From Girardinichthys multiradiatus (Eukaryota; Chordata; Actinopteri; Cyprinodontiformes; Goodeidae): 64,000 bases of DNA. Shown here piece by piece: positions 63,022 through 64,000 of the stretch. The notes under the pieces are model-generated. The model did no database searches and was not told the origin of the DNA. It saw only the letters and a program-made list of their open reading frames with translations. A program made the translations under genes and the position numbers. The stretch is taken from NCBI RefSeq assembly GCF_021462225.1, contig NC_061817.1, forward strand, positions 12,949,204 through 13,013,203, read 5' to 3'. Position 1 is the stretch's first letter. Each line of letters begins with the position of its first letter.

Positions 63022-64000
63022 GCAACAAAAAGCCTTGCAGAAATATTCATAGCCCTTAAACCTTTTTATATTTTGTCCTTCTACCACCACAAACTTCAAT
63101 GTTTTCCATAGGGATTTAATTTGATAGACTGACACAAATAATGGTTATGTAGGGGATGGGTATGTAGTAAGTGTCTTGAAGCTCTGGAGACTAAAATGTT
63201 TCCCACTGTTCTTTGCAAAATAGCTCAAGCTCAGTCACAAAGCATCTGATCATAATTGTTCTAATCTCTGCCACAGATTTCTAATTGAATTTAGTCCTGG
63301 ACTTTGACTGGGCCATTCTAACACATGAGTATGGCATACTCCAGTTGTCCTTCTCGAAGGTGAACCTCCACCCTATCCTCTAACAACTTTTCTTCCTGGA
63401 TTAGCTTGCATTTAGCTCCATCCATCTTCCCATTAACTCTGCAAAGCATCCCCACAAAATGATGCTGCCACCATAAATGTTTTACGGTGGTGTGCTCAGG
63501 GTTTAATGTTTTACATTAAAATGTTCACTTTTGGGTCTGATCTGACCAGAGCTCATGTTTGCTGTGTCCCCTGCATGGCTTGTGGCAAACCTTAAATCGG
63601 ACGTCTTATGCCTGTCTTCTAGTTATGGCTTTTGTTTTACCAATCTTCTAAGAAGGTTAGATTTGTGGTGGGTACAACTAACAGTTGCCTTGTAGACAGA
63701 TTCTTCCCCCTGAGGTATGGATCTCTATAGCTCCTCCAGAGTTACAATGTTCAGTTTAGATGAACTAGCATATTTAGGTTTGCATTTGTCTTTGAGATGC
63801 TCAGAGCTTGTGATATTGTTTTATAACCTAAACCTGCTTTCAGCTTCTCCACAACTGTCTCCCTGACCCATCTGTCTTCATGATGCTGTTTGTTCAATGT
63901 TCTCTAACATATTAAGTTATACAGTTGGACTAGTTTTACTCATTTCATGACTTCTGAAAGCAATTGGCTCCAATGTATTTTATTCAGGCATCGTACTCGT
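63022..64000 (-). mobile_element. Old Tc1-like element (family B), copy 9, runs off the window
   Basis: The family end agccttgcagaaatattcat is followed by the terminal block (aacttcaatgttttccatag, gatagactgacacaaataat), then - strand transposase relics: cttgactgggccattctaac-like text, gcatccccacaaaatgatgc, tgatctgaccagagctcatg, catgtttgctgtgtcccctg, ctcctccagagttacaatgt, tctccacaactgtctccctg and ctgtcttcatgatgctgttt. The start end lies beyond 64000. It lies in the intron after usp43 exon L. Confidence 0.8.

Noticed and set aside
1..64000. CRISPR arrays, operons, prokaryotic promoters
   Set aside because: The window is vertebrate intronic DNA. The only regular tandem arrays are the 16-bp units at 2881 and the pentamer at 51327, without unique spacers.

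Overview
The window is vertebrate nuclear DNA, almost certainly from a ray-finned (teleost) fish. It holds one split protein-coding gene on the + strand, with GT-AG introns that are AT-rich and full of decayed fish-type Tc1/mariner, hAT, LINE, SINE and LTR-type sequence. There is no bacterial-style gene density, operon, CRISPR array or rRNA, and I found no complete second host gene.

The gene is usp43, a ubiquitin-specific protease related to human USP43. Twelve consecutive coding exons were placed by reading across splice sites (4175-4278, 19242-19334, 28342-28477, 28616-28760, 35720-35882, 39617-39728, 50650-50753, 60243-60320, 60412-60541, 61964-62306, 62421-62579, 62703-62873). All phases agree, so about 579 codons stay open through 58.7 kb. 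These exons carry both CxxC zinc-finger pairs, the catalytic His (GGHYTA) and Asp (YDDS). The catalytic Cys box must lie upstream of the window and the C-terminal tail downstream.

Layout: 1-4174 is intron with a retroposon piece and a striking double-hairpin cluster. The 15-kb intron 4279-19241 holds a full-length Tc1-like element (8356-9924), a LINE piece, a retroposon and an old Tc1-like copy split by a 1.4-kb fold-back element. 19335-28341 holds more Tc1 relics, a Ty3-type integrase remnant and an LTR-like tract. 28761-50649 holds MITEs, hAT elements and several Tc1 families. 50754-60242 holds a second, internally rearranged copy of the 8356 element nested in an older transposon, and a LINE terminus. 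60542-64000 holds two further old Tc1 copies close to the last exons.

No wholly new gene system was found. The most unusual items are the fold-back element at 17075-18457, the snap-back 3' end of the Tc1 copy at 55290-56557, and the hairpin/tandem/hairpin cluster at 2853-2986. Names of repeat families rest on recognition by eye; no database search could be run.
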